From a virus: a stretch of 29,996 nt of DNA. The DNA is taken from the IMG/VR virus record IMGVR_UViG_3300047551_000534, positions 1 to 29,996 of that record. One strand, written 5' to 3'. The stretch's first letter is position 1. Each line of letters opens with the position of its first letter. Position numbers and translations under genes: made by a program. Below the pieces are notes generated by a model. The model saw only the letters and a program-made list of their open reading frames with translations. It had not been told where the DNA came from and did not search any database. This document shows positions 29,805 to 29,996 of the stretch, one piece after another.

Positions 29805-29996
29805 TACCATTTCACCTTATTAGCCCAATAGGCCGCTGACATTTTACCTTTAGCGATATTTGATGCGTGTCTTGCTTTAAAGGCTTTATTCCGTTCAGAA
29901 CCTTCAGGAGAACCTTTAACACCTTGTTGACCGAAACGAATCGTCTTAACTTGATCACCGTCCTTTGCTACAACAACGTGGCTCTTAGTAGGATGG
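29804..29996 (-). CDS. Small late protein, C-terminal part (truncated by window edge)
   Basis: The last 63 codons of a leftward gene whose start lies beyond the window. It reads HPTKSHVVVAKDGDQVKTIR then FGQQGVKGS and ends KARHASNIAKGKMSAAYWAN before a KVKW terminus. It is basic and has a Lys/Arg-rich end. Similar short basic proteins occur upstream of adaptor genes in podoviruses, as far as I recall. The stop overlaps the adaptor start (TAATG). Function unknown. Confidence 0.75.
   Translation of the reverse strand, partial: HPTKSHVVVAKDGDQVKTIRFGQQGVKGSPEGSERNKAFKARHASNIAKGKMSAAYWANKVKW

Overview
The window is a stretch of a lytic, podovirus-type phage genome. It carries a T7-like replication set: primase-helicase, family A DNA polymerase, gp2.5-like ssDNA-binding protein, 5'-3' exonuclease and a PD-(D/E)XK endonuclease. 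It also carries nucleotide-metabolism genes (ThyX and an adenosylcobalamin-dependent class II ribonucleotide reductase), a terminase/portal packaging block and short-tail virion proteins. PolA, ThyX and B12-dependent RNR together recall marine cobavirus/Zobellviridae-like podoviruses; that is a judgement from gene content, not from a search. No integrase, repressor, ParA/ParB or phage RNA polymerase gene is visible, and the major capsid gene must lie outside the window.

Layout. Bases 1-7057 are leftward: small terminase, large terminase, portal, a collagen-like tail fibre, a small tail-associated protein and the start of a glycine-rich tail protein. Bases 7058-7950 are an 893-base non-coding control region. 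Bases 7951-20559 are rightward: small early genes of mostly unknown function, then replication and nucleotide metabolism. A strand-specific terminator at 20562-20589 separates this from a second leftward block (20641-29996): lysozyme, holin-like protein, three large internal-virion-type proteins, a stabilisation/tail-tube-type protein, a head-tail adaptor-type protein and a truncated small gene. The leftward genes leave at base 1 and re-enter at base 29996, so on a circular or circularly permuted genome they could form one late unit starting near 7057 and ending at 20562.

The most striking content is non-coding. The control region has five perfect DnaA boxes (TTATCCACA) on the same strand in 74 bases, spaced 22, 11, 21 and 11 bases, i.e. 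on one helical face. About 165 bases further right is a palindrome matching 15 of 16 bases of the bacterial chromosomal parS consensus. Three 20-base tandem repeats, an inverted repeat and a sigma70-like promoter complete it. The arrangement looks like an imitation of a bacterial oriC/parS neighbourhood.

Immediately after the first rightward gene, at 8205-8259, there is a complete type II hammerhead ribozyme with every core nucleotide and all three stems, predicted to cut the early transcript 48 nt before the GP88-family gene. Other oddities are a zinc-ribbon gene whose only plausible start is ATT, a DnaQ-like exonuclease split by an apparent 2-base insertion, and a long AT-rich inverted repeat flanked by facing promoter-like elements in front of the replication genes.
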